Source: Daphnia carinata
Taxonomy: Eukaryota; Arthropoda; Branchiopoda; Diplostraca; Daphniidae
DNA: 64,000 nucleotides
Direction: 5' to 3'
Assembly (NCBI RefSeq): GCF_022539665.2
Contig: NC_081335.1
Span: 8,840,449 to 8,904,448 of the forward strand
Position 1 is the first letter of the stretch, and every line of letters begins with the position of its first letter. The translations under genes and the position numbers were made by a program. Positions 28,892 to 39,515 of the stretch are shown here, one piece after another. The notes below the pieces were generated by a model, which saw only the letters and a list, made by a program, of their open reading frames with translations, did no database searches and was not told where the DNA came from.

Positions 28892-29569
28892 ATTTAAACA
28901 ACCCAAAAAGAAATGAATTTACTGGCATACGTAAACCCGTCGAACTCCATTACATCATAATCGATGTCGAAATTGCTAATGCACCCATGTTTAGATTTCA
29001 GTAATGAAACCTTGGGCACTTTTAATGAGAATTTTACACATTCGGGGGCATAGTATTTAGATGGGTGTCGTCCATTATTGGGTTCATGTAACATTGTTTA
29101 ATGCTGTTAGGTTCTCTGTCTGTGTAACTTTAATTTAGTTGTAAATATTGCCGCGTTTCGTCTACCGTGGATTTGAGCTACGTACAAAACGTTTTACCAA
29201 GTTTCTAACTAACACCTTCCTCTGTCTGTTTAATAGGCAGTTTAAAGTCTGCAGTACTCTCTACTAGGTGGAGTTCATCGAGTTAAATTCAGGGTGCTTT
29301 GCATTCAACAGCTTCCCAAATAACTTAATATTTGAACGACTCATCCTAATATAGCATTCCTATCAAAATAGAAGATAAAAACTTATGAGTTGTATTGGCT
29401 TTTAGCTCTAGTGTTTTATTGATGAATTTCAGTTTTTGTGGTGCTCTAGCAACAACCTGTTTTATTGATGAATTTCATTGTTTTTGGATAGGGGTTTGCT
29501 TTTTTTGTACATCAGTCAGATTTTCGAGAACAGCATAGCATATAATACCCAGTAACTTGAATCACAGTT

Positions 29570-29638
29570 ATCGCTTCTCGGCCTTTTGGCTAAGATCAAA
29601 GTGTAGTATCTGTTCTTATCAGCTTAATATCTGATACG
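29570..29638 (+). pseudogene. U2: U2 snRNA 5' fragment (nt 1-69), LINE-interrupted
   Basis: U2 up to GATACG, then LINE sequence. Nt 40-69 (29609-29638) are repeated after the LINE, forming the target-site duplication. Confidence 0.95.
29609..29638 (+). repeat. Target-site duplication, left copy (30 bp)
   Basis: U2 nt 40-69 (TCTGTTCTTATC...GATACG), identical to 33986-34015 on the other side of the LINE. Confidence 0.92.
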
Positions 29639-29975
29639 CTTAATTAATCGTCAGCTTAATATCTGATACGGGTTCAACTGAACCCCGGGTATCATAGACT
29701 GATTAATTTTCGACCAAGTGGTGCTGCTGATTGTCTGAAACCTTTTCGGGCAATCTTGGCCTACTTCCTCACTAACATTTCCTCATCTCTCAATTCTTGA
29801 CAGCTGGGTAATCGCTTACGTCGGCAGCTGGCGAGAAGGTGTGGTTTGGCGTAAACTACGCGGCGTCAATTGACGTCGGTCTTCCGGTATCCAATCCGGC
29901 CGTCAGCTCCCATCTCGTTCTTCATATTCCCCACACGTGCGTCACGGTTAGGCCCCCAAACTAACAAGTTCACAA
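29639..29975 (+). promoter_or_regulatory. U2-like 5' leader of the RLE LINE
   Basis: Begins with a 13-nt filler, then a further copy of U2 nt 51-69 (29652-29670), then diverged U2 with a perfect stem (GGGTTC-AACT-GAACCC), an Sm-like AATTTTCG (29705-29712) and a 12-bp hairpin with a 3-nt loop (29729-29755). Blocks downstream match the leader of the Tx1-like LINE up to about GTTAGGCCCCC. Confidence 0.8.
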
Positions 29976-30200
29976 ATTGGCTCTAGAGTAAACTGTAAAA
30001 ATTTGTACTAGTAAAAGTAATAGTAAATGTAGATTTATCACTTGAACTTACTTTTGAATACCTTTAAAGATTTGTGCCTGTTTTTGTTAATTTTGTGTCT
30101 GTTTTGAAACTCCAAATTCTCCTTACCGTAAATTCAATCAAATAACTTTTGTCTCACTCGCTTGCAAAAACTGTCAAAAAATAACAATGTTACGACCATA
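29976..30200 (+). other. Rest of the RLE LINE 5' UTR
   Basis: AT-rich, no gene. Only faint similarity to the T-rich 5' UTR of the other LINE. An in-frame TTG at 30162 precedes the first ATG at 30201. Confidence 0.6.
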
Positions 30201-33200
30201 ATGACTGAGTCGGCAACAGAGTTGTTTTTCTACAACGTCGTAGATGGTTTTCTCAAGCTTCCCTTTCCTGTACCTTCCATTCTAAAGTGCTCTCTCTGCC
30301 CAAGTGGTAGATATGGTTCAAAGACCCATATTAAAAATGCCGTCGATCACTTAAAATCAAAGCATGGTCTGACCGTCATCACTAACTTTTATTGCCAATC
30401 GTGCAATCATATTTGTGAAGAACGAGTCAGAGCCAAAAGACACCACGCGGTATGCGACGAAGCATGTAGCGTAGATAGTAGTAGCGATGAAAGCATTTCC
30501 ATAGAGCAATCAGAAATTGCAGGGGAGGATCTCATCCTTCCCTATCCTTGTGGAAACTGTAGATGTCCACTTTGCCGTTGGTCTACAACGGCCCGGGGAA
30601 CAGTGGCAGCGCAATCTATCGAACACCACGTAGCGCGCGAACACGGTTTGTCCACTAAAAGGAAATGGAAATGCAGAGCGTGCAACGTCATACTACAAGG
30701 TCATGCCATGAGAGAGCACTTTAAAATCCATAGTTCCCAACAACCAACCACGCCCACCTCACCCACAGCCTCTAGCACCCCATTTCCAACTGCCCATTCA
30801 CCAAACGTAACACAGTCACCCATCCTTGCTCACCTCGCCAACCCATCACCTAACGTACATAGTCACGAACCCAATCTGGATCCCCCACCAGAATCCCGCG
30901 TCCAAACACCCTATCCAAACGCAACACCCTCTAGTTCCCCAGCTTCAACCCCTAACTCTAGTACAAACACCTCCTTCTCTTCCCCTTTATCATCCACGAG
31001 CCAATTTGTGAACTCACCAGCCACCGTCGACATAGTGGGAACAGAAGACGAGTTTAGGGGGTTGTGGGCATCGAAGATAGAATTGTGCACCACTTTAGAG
31101 GGTCTTGATTCCCTTCTCAACGAATGCACAACGGAGTGGCTGAGACTGGCAACGAATCCAGAAGACACGATTCCAGCTCCGAGAAGACCAAGAGCTACAA
31201 CAGAGAGAACAAGAAGTAAGCGTAATCAAAACCGACAACAACAGAAAATCAGGCGCTCAGGAAAAAAGGAAGCGGCGAAAAAGGGCAAACTGCAACGCCT
31301 CTACTCGCTTTACCCTCGCAAAGCTGTCAGGAAGATATTAGAGGAGCAATCCATTGGCTACACGGGAACCAAGGATTCGGCTGCCGCATTCCTCAGATCA
31401 ACGTACTCGCAAGAACCACCACCAACTGAACAGATCAACTTCGCCAAGACTCACTTTGATGAATGCAAATGGCAAAACCCGACTCAAGAGGAACTCGAAA
31501 TTCTTTCCTCGCCCCCTAGTCCAGAGGAAATCAAGCTCAAACTCGGCAAAGCTTGCAACACAGCGCCTGGACGAGATGGCCTGGAATACAGACACCTACG
31601 TGCTCTGGATGCGAGCGGCCATCTCTTAGCTGTTATCTACCGCTCCGTATGGATTTATGGGATTCCATCCTGCTGGAAAACATCGAAGACAGTCCCCATA
31701 TACAAGAAAGGCGACTCGTCAGAGTATGGGAACTTCCGGCCAATATCTCTTCTGCCAACCATGTACAAGATCTTCTCAGGAATACTCTCCTCAAGAATAA
31801 TGGCCACGGCAACGAAACTAGGATGGATGTCACCAGAGCAAAAAGGGTTTCTTCCAGGTGTCAGGGGCATCCAGGAACACACACATCTCCTTCACACTGT
31901 TATCGAACAGGCGAAACAGTCAAAGAGGGAGATGGTGATTGCCTGGTTGGACCTCTCAAATGCTTTTGGATCGATCCCTCACCCGATTCTAAATTGTCTG
32001 TTTCAGAGTCTACCACTGCCAGCTCAGCTCCGTCGCATCCTCAGCGACATCTACTTGAACAACGTTATGGAGTTTGCTGTCGGGCAAGAGTCTGTTCAGA
32101 TTCATCCAACGGCTGGTGTTCGACAGGGCGACCCACTAAGCAGCGTAGTGTTCAACTTGGCAGCTGAACCAATCATCCGGACAGCGAAATCCCATAACAC
32201 CGGATTCACAGCCTTTGGAGCGAGGATCTCGACCACTGCTTATGCGGACGACATCGCCATTGTAGGATCATCAGTCTCGGAAACGCAGAGAACTCTCAAC
32301 GCCATAGAGAACACGGCAACCTCGCTAGGCTTGAAGTTTAATCCAGGTAAGTGCACGTCCTTAACACTTACTAATGGAAAATCTGTTACAGGCAATCGAC
32401 TGAAAATTGGACAAGCCGAAATTAGACCATTGGCAGAAGAAGAGCAAGAGGACTACCTAGGAACACCTTTAGGCGCTCGACTTACCTTCCGTCCAACAAC
32501 TTCCCTACTAGACAACTTAATCAAAGTAGCAGATTCCGGTTTAGCTCCCTGGCAGAAGTTAGAAGTCTACAGGAGTTGCCTTCTGCCTTCGCTGTCTCAC
32601 CACCTAGCGTCTGGCAGGGTGGAAAAGGGTGCTCTCTTCGACCTTGATGTCGCATGCAGAGATTTTTTACGTAGAGTTGCGAACGTCCCAATATCATCTA
32701 ACACGGCCTTTTTCTATGCAGACAGAAGGGTTGGGGGACTTGGAATGCTTCCTCTGACCGAGGAAGCCGATATCTGGACCATTGCCAGGGCAATGCAGCT
32801 CCTGGATAGCGAAGACGAGTCCGTCAGCCAAGTGGCTATGGCACAACTTGAAGAGACCATCCGTCTGGGATACGGAAGGAGAGAAGTACCATTCCCCATA
32901 CCAATTAATGAATTCTTGGCAGGGTCAATGGACAAAGGTCTTGGTGCCATAAGACATGGAGGATCATCCATGAACCTCTGGACGCGTTCGAGGAGGGCAG
33001 CTGGCCACTTAAAGAGGATCAAGATTGATGTATCCGGGGAACAATACTCCAAAATCATCGCCGATGACATCTCTTGTATCTCCCTAAAAGCAGTCAGAGG
33101 ACTCAGAACCGCCCTTAGAGGAAGATGGACATCCAGGCTACTGTCGGAACAACAAGGAAAAGTCGCGACAGGACTTGCACTCGACATGGCAAAGGACACG

Positions 33201-33866
33201 GCAGCACTCATCTCTTGCAGAACACCCCTAACGTTTCAAGAATGGCACTACCTCCACCAAGCCAGACTCGGAAGACTACCAGTCAGAGGGTGTCCAGGAT
33301 CTAAGTCCACAGTCAAGACATGTCGTCTTGGTTGTGGCAAATTGGAAACAACAGACCATGTCGTCTGTTGTTGCCAAGTCAACTCAGCTCTGTCAATTAA
33401 TAGACACAACTCTATTCTAGATCTTATGGTGACAGAGGCGGAGGCACATGGCCACTCCGTCTCTGTAAATCGGGCAGTTGACTCCTCTGGAATGCGACCG
33501 GACATCGTAGTAACCTCGACGAATCCTGCCATCATCATTGACGTAACGGTGCCTCTAAGCAGCGCAGAAGGGTTAGAGAAGGCCAGGGATAAGAAGATAG
33601 AGAAGTACAAACACCTCGGCTCTGTACTTCCTCTAGTCGTTGGCTCACTCGGGTCTTGGCTACCGAGCAACGACGCAATATCCCTAGCCCTGAGCATCCC
33701 TGGAAGACGGTGGAACCACCTGAAGAGGAAGATGAAGCTCTTGGCCATACAAGGAACTACCAGGATAATAGCGAAACACTTGGCATACCAAACAGAAGAA
33801 AGCGATCCACTACCTGAAGAAGATGAAGAAACAGAAGACAACAGTCTTCTGCAACCTTCTCTTTAA
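30201..33866 (+). CDS. Zinc finger-RT-restriction-like endonuclease polyprotein
   Basis: A 1221-aa protein for site-specific target-primed reverse transcription. The start is the first ATG; the frame is open 13 codons further up, but only to a TTG. Zinc fingers: C30/C33/H50/H55, a CX2C...HH...C module at 65-85, C122/C125...H143/H148, and C158/C161/H173/H177, likely DNA-binding to the U2 target. A Pro/Ser/Thr-rich linker (about 180-280) and a basic stretch (330-365) follow. RT (about 455-760): NFRPISLL, AWLDLSNAFG (D584), GVRQGDPLS (639-647), YADD (681-684). C-terminus: CX3CX7HX2C-type knuckle from C1041 and the endonuclease motif RPDIVV...IIIDVTV (D1101, D1114) with KARDKK after it. This order is typical of R2/R4/Utopia-type elements. 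The frame is intact. Confidence 0.95.
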   Translation: MTESATELFFYNVVDGFLKLPFPVPSILKCSLCPSGRYGSKTHIKNAVDHLKSKHGLTVITNFYCQSCNHICEERVRAKRHHAVCDEACSVDSSSDESISIEQSEIAGEDLILPYPCGNCRCPLCRWSTTARGTVAAQSIEHHVAREHGLSTKRKWKCRACNVILQGHAMREHFKIHSSQQPTTPTSPTASSTPFPTAHSPNVTQSPILAHLANPSPNVHSHEPNLDPPPESRVQTPYPNATPSSSPASTPNSSTNTSFSSPLSSTSQFVNSPATVDIVGTEDEFRGLWASKIELCTTLEGLDSLLNECTTEWLRLATNPEDTIPAPRRPRATTERTRSKRNQNRQQQKIRRSGKKEAAKKGKLQRLYSLYPRKAVRKILEEQSIGYTGTKDSAAAFLRSTYSQEPPPTEQINFAKTHFDECKWQNPTQEELEILSSPPSPEEIKLKLGKACNTAPGRDGLEYRHLRALDASGHLLAVIYRSVWIYGIPSCWKTSKTVPIYKKGDSSEYGNFRPISLLPTMYKIFSGILSSRIMATATKLGWMSPEQKGFLPGVRGIQEHTHLLHTVIEQAKQSKREMVIAWLDLSNAFGSIPHPILNCLFQSLPLPAQLRRILSDIYLNNVMEFAVGQESVQIHPTAGVRQGDPLSSVVFNLAAEPIIRTAKSHNTGFTAFGARISTTAYADDIAIVGSSVSETQRTLNAIENTATSLGLKFNPGKCTSLTLTNGKSVTGNRLKIGQAEIRPLAEEEQEDYLGTPLGARLTFRPTTSLLDNLIKVADSGLAPWQKLEVYRSCLLPSLSHHLASGRVEKGALFDLDVACRDFLRRVANVPISSNTAFFYADRRVGGLGMLPLTEEADIWTIARAMQLLDSEDESVSQVAMAQLEETIRLGYGRREVPFPIPINEFLAGSMDKGLGAIRHGGSSMNLWTRSRRAAGHLKRIKIDVSGEQYSKIIADDISCISLKAVRGLRTALRGRWTSRLLSEQQGKVATGLALDMAKDTAALISCRTPLTFQEWHYLHQARLGRLPVRGCPGSKSTVKTCRLGCGKLETTDHVVCCCQVNSALSINRHNSILDLMVTEAEAHGHSVSVNRAVDSSGMRPDIVVTSTNPAIIIDVTVPLSSAEGLEKARDKKIEKYKHLGSVLPLVVGSLGSWLPSNDAISLALSIPGRRWNHLKRKMKLLAIQGTTRIIAKHLAYQTEESDPLPEEDEETEDNSLLQPSL

Positions 33867-33985
33867 GGGTTTTTAACGTAGCGTTGACACGTCGTCTCGC
33901 GAACTTTTTCCCCTTACATATACATGTAAAAAGAACACTGTATATAACTTTATTCCCAGTCCATTAGAAAATACAAATCATAAAA
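33867..33985 (+). other. RLE LINE 3' UTR
   Basis: 119 nt with a small perfect hairpin (TTACAT-ATAC-ATGTAA) and no poly(A). Such short 3' UTRs are what the RT of RLE elements typically recognises. Confidence 0.7.
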
Positions 33986-34132
33986 TCTGTTCTTATCAGC
34001 TTAATATCTGATACGGGTTCAAATGGACCCCAGAATATTAAACTGATTTTTGAAAATCGGCGGGAACAATGCTTGCATTGATCCTGTCACGGGTTGACCC
34101 GGTATTGCAGTACCTCCGGGATCGGCTCACCC
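33986..34132 (+). pseudogene. U2: U2 snRNA 3' fragment (nt 40 to end)
   Basis: Starts with the right-hand 30-bp duplication (33986-34015) and continues to the normal U2 end, including the Sm site and stems III and IV. Lacks nt 1-39, so it is not functional alone. Confidence 0.95.
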
Positions 34133-34771
34133 TTTAAAAGGGATATCTCTATGAATGAAATAAATGTATATCTGCTCATCTTTATCACGCATCATCTTGT
34201 TGGAACTAATGATGTAACACCAATGTCTGTATATTTACATCTCATACATATTTGTCATCCCCAGTATGTCAATATTGCATCTGCAATCATGTGGCTGCTG
34301 TAGTGTTATGGTGTACCTCTTTTAGTAAGTGTCAAACATGGTTAACTAATTGCAGCCCAACGAGTTATGTTCATCTAAAAAGGACAAACTGCCTTTCAGT
34401 TCTAACTGTTAAAGTTGTCTCGATTTGAATTGATTGTTCGGTAATCTGTCATGAAACATTTGTCTTACTGAATCTGTCGTTTACATCAGTTGAGCGTCTA
34501 ACGAGGGTTAAACAGTGCCGTTCGCCGTCTGCTGTTGGGCGCAGAAATTTTTCGTCAAATGGAAGCATTTTTCTTCTCACCTAAGAATGGCTGATTTCCT
34601 ATTATTTCAACAAGAGCTTTATGGAATCGACTATGCTCAGTGGGATCTTTCGATTCTTTGCGCCATTCTATACGCAATGGCTCTTTGTTAAGCTCTTTGG
34701 TTTAGTGTGCTTCGTCAGTATTGTTTGGGTACCAAAAAACTATGAGTTATCGTCAAGTATTCACTAAACTC

Positions 34772-34935
34772 ATACTTACCTGGCTCAGAGGCAACCATGA
34801 TCATTAAGGTGGTTCCTCCAGGGTGAGGCCCTACCATTGCACTGCGGATGGGCTGACCCTTGCGATTAATCCAAATGCGATTAACTCGGGAGTACAATTT
34901 TTGGTAGTGGGGGACTGCGTTCGCGCTGTCCCCTG
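34772..34935 (+). ncRNA. U1: U1 snRNA
   Basis: 164 nt, intact motifs. Substitutions against unit 4 in stem-loops I (GATCATTAAGG) and II (CACTGCGGATGG). Confidence 0.95.
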
Positions 34936-35215
34936 AGAAGCAGAACATATAATATCAAGTGTACCATACATCACGGGATCCTGTTCATTAGGCAGATTTG
35001 TCAGCTAAGGTATGTCATTTGATTTAATAATGTTTTATTTCTTTAAGTATAGAAATCGTCAAGGAAAATTCTAACATTTAGTTGATCATGCACAATTACG
35101 AAGTGTTTTTTTATGTAGTAAACGAGGCCCAAGCGCTAAGCTAGAGGATTTTTAAGGTGACTGCAACTACACAATTTGCAACGAAACAGACGTTGTTACC
35201 TTTACGGTCGTCCGT

Positions 35216-35335
35216 GCCAACGGCCATACCACGCTGAACGCACCGGGTCTCGTCGGCTCCCCGAAGTCTAAGCAGCGTCGGGTCTCGTTAGTACCTGGAT
35301 GGGTGACCGCTTGGGAATACGAGATGCTGTTGGCA
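35216..35335 (+). rRNA. 5S: 5S ribosomal RNA
   Basis: 120 nt, same gene sequence as unit 4; preceded by GGTCGTCC. Confidence 0.97.
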
Positions 35336-35446
35336 TTGGTTTTTTGATCATTAAGTAATTTTTTTGTTTCCACCAATACAATTTGTTGATGAACCATAAA
35401 CTTGATCGTGTGGAGCATTTTACAGATGCCAAATAATTTGAATTTG

Positions 35447-35530
35447 GCCGTGATCGTCTAGTGGTTAGGACCCTACGTTGTGGGGAAACGATAATCCGTA
35501 GTAACCCAGGTTCGAATCCTGGTCACGGCA
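35447..35530 (+). tRNA. tRNA-His: tRNA-His(GTG), 12-nt intron
   Basis: Same as unit 1; intron 35484-35495. Confidence 0.96.
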
Positions 35531-35932
35531 TTCTGAAGTTTGAAGGTAAAACACTATTTCATAGTAATTGGAAATGTTTCGATCGGTATTAATGTGAATT
35601 TTATCGATTTTATTGTCAAGTTAACGGGGACGGGTTCAGTGGAATTGTACTCCAAATTGAATCAATTCCTGCACGTTCATTTGATTTGGCGAAATGCACC
35701 GTAATATGCACACTTTAAATGAATTTTACCAGTCCATGGCGTGGTGTGGTCATAGGTGGAATATTTGTAAAGTGAACTATTATCTTTGTAGGTATGTGAA
35801 TGTAAAAATGAGGGCAGCGAACTGTTAGATTTCAATGAAAAGCAGCACCTCTCTTGGTTTTCTTGATATCAACGTCCGTGCAGAATTGGCGAGAGAAAGG
35901 TTCAAGTAGTAGAGCCCTCTCATGTACAATTT

Positions 35933-36077
35933 AGCTTTGCGCAGTGGCAATATCATAATCAATGAGGGTCTACCGAGATGTGATTATTGCTAGTTGAAAA
36001 CTTTAACCAATACCCCGCCACGAAGGAGTGAAATAATCTTCGTCGTCGGCAATTTTTGTTAGCTCCATCAGGAGCAG
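35933..36077 (+). ncRNA. U4: U4 snRNA
   Basis: GGGTCTACC version. Confidence 0.96.
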
Positions 36078-36549
36078 ATTCCCTTAATGAACGTTAACAT
36101 AGTTTTCCGTTAGTGATGGGCATTGTCTGCTAGGTTCTAGCATTTAGCAAGCGATTAGTTACTCGTTCCCATGGATATCGAAGGCCGAAAAACTTGTAGA
36201 ATTACTGAACGAATCGCACTTTGTTCAACTAAGCGAAAGAGTTCAATACAAAGGTTTAAGAACTAGCAGAAGACTTGTCCTTCGTTTTCTTACCCAATTC
36301 AGCTTACCGATTTCGTTTGCCCTAGACTGCGTTTATGTTTCATCTAACCAGAATTAATTTAGTGCACAATCTAACGAAAAAATGATGTTTACATGAGCTT
36401 TACACAGCATCGTCTGTTTTACTCACTGTCTCAAATCTAACAGAAACCAGCAGTTGCTTTATGGTTGAATTTTTTGGGTTTACCATTGTTACTTTACCAA
36501 AGTGGTTTGAAGTTGTGAAATGAATAAATACCAACTACTTTCAGTTGAT

Positions 36550-36676
36550 ATTCACTCTGGTTTCTAATCAATACCCGGATAAATCTTTCGCCTTTTACTA
36601 AAGATTTCCGTGGGTAGGAGCGCTGATGAGTCTATATGACTTATTTTTCGATCGCCTGGTCTTTAGACTGGGCACC
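36550..36676 (+). ncRNA. U5: U5 snRNA
   Basis: GTGGGTAGGAGCGCTG variant, shared with units 8 and 9. Confidence 0.95.
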
Positions 36677-36780
36677 CCAATAAAACACAAATAAATTCTT
36701 GTACGTAACCTAGGGAGTAGCTTGGGTGCAAATTTCGGATGAAAATCGATAAAAGAATATTGAGGTGTCTAATTGCAAAC

Positions 36781-36900
36781 GCGGCCGAGGGCGCGAAGCG
36801 CCCGATGGCCGCAAATTCACGTAAATGTAAAGTGAAGCACGGTACTATCCACAATAGCAATTGAAAACGCGGCCGAGGGCGCGAAGCGCCCGATGGCCGC
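36781..36900. repeat. Pair of GC-rich hairpins
   Basis: Unchanged. Confidence 0.95.
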
Positions 36901-36989
36901 AAATTCAAACATTCTACCATTTCAAATCGAACTCACATTCACACAATTCGCTGTTCCATCCGAAGAAGTGAATTGAAAGCGAAAAACTT

Positions 36990-37022
<33 letters not shown>

Positions 37023-37195
37023 TCAAACGCCATTCAATATCTAGGATTCAGATTATTATTCCGCATGAGCTTTGCACATATATAACACTTTTCAAAAGTG
37101 CGGGGGGTCACTGCCGTTGTAGTATTTCACATCTGAAGTTCAAAGAAACACATAGAAATAACAATTTTCCTAATCGAAAAAAAAAAAGGAAAATG

Positions 37196-37488
37196 AAAGA
37201 GGTTTGACTGTTTCGCCGAGGCTAATCCATGTCGCACATTCACGGGCGCGATCCTACTACTGCCCGACACGGGAACTTTTGGCTGCTAAGTTTCCCTCCT
37301 GGCCCGTTTCGCTCCTCCTTAGCTAACCTGCACCCATCAAACTCCTCCGATGGGTCCATGTTGATGACGAGCTTAGTGCGGACGCTCGATCAACATGCAC
37401 GATCACGAAGTAGGGCTCCTCGTCTCAAGTCATCCACACTATCAAGCCTCCCAGAAGCAGGATTACAGATGCGTGCCACACATCCAGC
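37196..37488 (-). ncRNA. 7SL: SRP (7SL) RNA
   Basis: Complete. Four bases fewer between gene and T-run than in most units. Confidence 0.96.
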
Positions 37489-37794
37489 TGGAGTATGTGT
37501 GTTCAGCTATCGAATGTATTTCTGCAAATGAGCACGATGAAAGTAACTGGATGCCCTTCAAGAGACTACTACGTTTAATTTCCGTAGTGGTATAAATATC
37601 GTCGTTGTTTTGCCATCGGGTTGATAGTGGTAAATGAACAAAACGCAAAGTGTCGCTGTGTAGCGCTTTTTGACAAGATTCACTTCTAGAATGAGCTCGT
37701 TAACTAGCAAAACCGCGGCAACTTTCGTATAGATACGTTAATGCTGTTTCATTTTGCATAATCTATTTATTCTTTAGCAACTGAATTCAACATT

Positions 37795-38017
37795 AAGATC
37801 ATACTTCACAGGATCATTTCTGTAGTATATCTTGACTTGTTTCCCACCAGAAACATTCCTCCATTCAACCCGCGATGACGAGTAATGACGCTGGCTTCTG
37901 AGAGTGAAACAGGTTTCGGGTGTAACTACTTCTGTGGTTCCTGCTCGTAGCTATTGAGGACCGTTTCCGATGTTCCCTTGTGGTACACTGGAAGGGAACT
38001 AGCGTTTTCAGAGCGGT
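37795..38017 (+). ncRNA. U3: U3 snoRNA
   Basis: Complete, as unit 3. Confidence 0.92.
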
Positions 38018-38672
38018 ATTTAAACAACCCAAAAAGAAATGAATTTACTGGCATACGTAAACCCGTCGAACTCCATTACATCATAATCGATGTCGAAATT
38101 GCTAATGCACCCATGTTTAGATTTCAGTAATGAAACCTTGGGCACTTTTAATGAGAATTTTACACATTCGGGGGCATAGTATTTAGATGGGTGTCGTCCA
38201 TTATTGGGTTCATGTAACATTGTTTAATGCTGTTAGGTTTTCTGTCTGTGTAACTTTAATTTAGTTGTAAATATTGCCGCGTTTCGTCTACCGTGGATTT
38301 GAGCTACGTACAAAACGTTTTACCAAGTTTCTAACTAACACCTTCCTCTGTCTGTTTAATAGGCAGTTTAAAGTCTGCAGTACTCTCTACTAGGTGGAGT
38401 TCATCGAGTTAAATTCAGGGTGCTTTGCATTCAACAGCTTCCCAAATAACTTAATATTTGAACGACTCATCCTAATATAGCATTCCTATCAAAATAGAAG
38501 ATAAAAACTTATGAGTTGTATTGGCTTTTAGCAGTGCCAGGTGGTGCTCTAGCAACAACCTGTTTTATTGATGAATTTCATTGTTTTTGGATAGGGGTTT
38601 GCTTTTTTTGTACATCAGTCAGATTTTCGAGAACAGCATAGCATATAATACCCAGTAACTTGAATCTCAGTT

Positions 38673-38860
38673 ATCGCTTCTCGGCCTTTTGGCTAAGATC
38701 AAAGTGTAGTATCTGTTCTTATCAGCTTAATATCTGATACGGGTTCAAATGGACCCCAGAATATTAAACTGATTTTTGGAAATCGGCGGGAAATCAATGC
38801 TTGCATTGATCCTGTCACGGGTTGACCCGGTATTGCAGTACCTCCGGGATCGGCTCACCC
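38673..38860 (+). ncRNA. U2: U2 snRNA
   Basis: 188 nt, intact; GGAAATCGGCGGG between the Sm site and stem III. Confidence 0.97.
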
Positions 38861-39515
38861 TTTAAAAGGGATATCTCTATGAATGAAATAAATGTATATC
38901 TGCTCATCTTTATCACGCATCATCTTGTTGGAACTAATGATGTAACACCAATGTCTGTATATTTACATCTCATACATATTTGTCATCCCCAGTATGTCAA
39001 TATTGCATCTGCAATCATGTGGCTGCTGTAGTGTTATGGTGTACCTCTTTTAGTAAGTGTCAAACATGGTTAACTAACATGGTTAACTAATTGCAGCCCA
39101 ACGAGTTATGTTCATCTAAAAAGGACAAACTGCCTTTCAGTTCTAACTGTTAAAGTTGTCTCGATTTGAATTGATTGTTCGGTAATCTGTCATGAAACAT
39201 TTGTCTTACTGAATCTGTCGTTTACATCAGTTGAGCGTCTAACGAGGGTTAAACAGTGCCGTTCGCCGTCTGCTGTTGGGCGCAGAAATTTTTCGTCAAA
39301 TGGAAGCATTTTTCTTCTCACCTAAGAATGGCTGTAGATTTCCTATTATTTCAACAAGAGCTTTATGGAATCGACTATGCTCAGTGGGATCTTTCGATTC
39401 TTTGCGCCATTCTATACGCAATGGCTCTTTGTTAAGCTCTTTGGTTTAGTGTGCTTCGTCAGTATTGTTTGGGTACCAAAAAACTATGAGTTATCGTCAA
39501 GTATTCACTAAACTC

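Larger units (their letters stand above)
24817..29569. repeat. Array unit 4 (intact reference unit, 4.75 kb)
   Basis: The first complete unit without a LINE: U2, U1, 5S, tRNA-His, U4, U5, hairpin pair, SRP RNA (-), U3. It shows the ancestral order and the DNA missing from units 1-3. Confidence 0.96.
29639..33985 (+). mobile_element. U2-specific RLE-type LINE (Utopia/R2-like)
   Basis: 4.35-kb non-LTR element with one ORF: N-terminal zinc fingers, central RT, C-terminal CCHC plus restriction-like endonuclease. Inserted just after GTAGTA of U2 with a 30-bp duplication. It has no poly(A); the 3' end is AATCATAAAA. U2-specific RLE elements are known as Utopia, and this matches in target and domain order. 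Family identity is inferred, not tested by phylogeny. Single copy in the window. Confidence 0.9.
29570..38672. repeat. Array unit 5 (RLE-type LINE inside U2)
   Basis: 9.1-kb unit. U2 is split by a 4.35-kb LINE; U1, 5S, tRNA-His, U4, U5, hairpins, SRP RNA and U3 follow intact. The spacer before U2 has a small rearrangement at 29406-29438. Other spacers as in units 1 and 4. Confidence 0.95.

Noticed and set aside
30162-30200. N-terminal extension of the RLE LINE protein by 13 codons
   Set aside because: The upstream first codon is TTG; the first ATG at 30201 is the better start.
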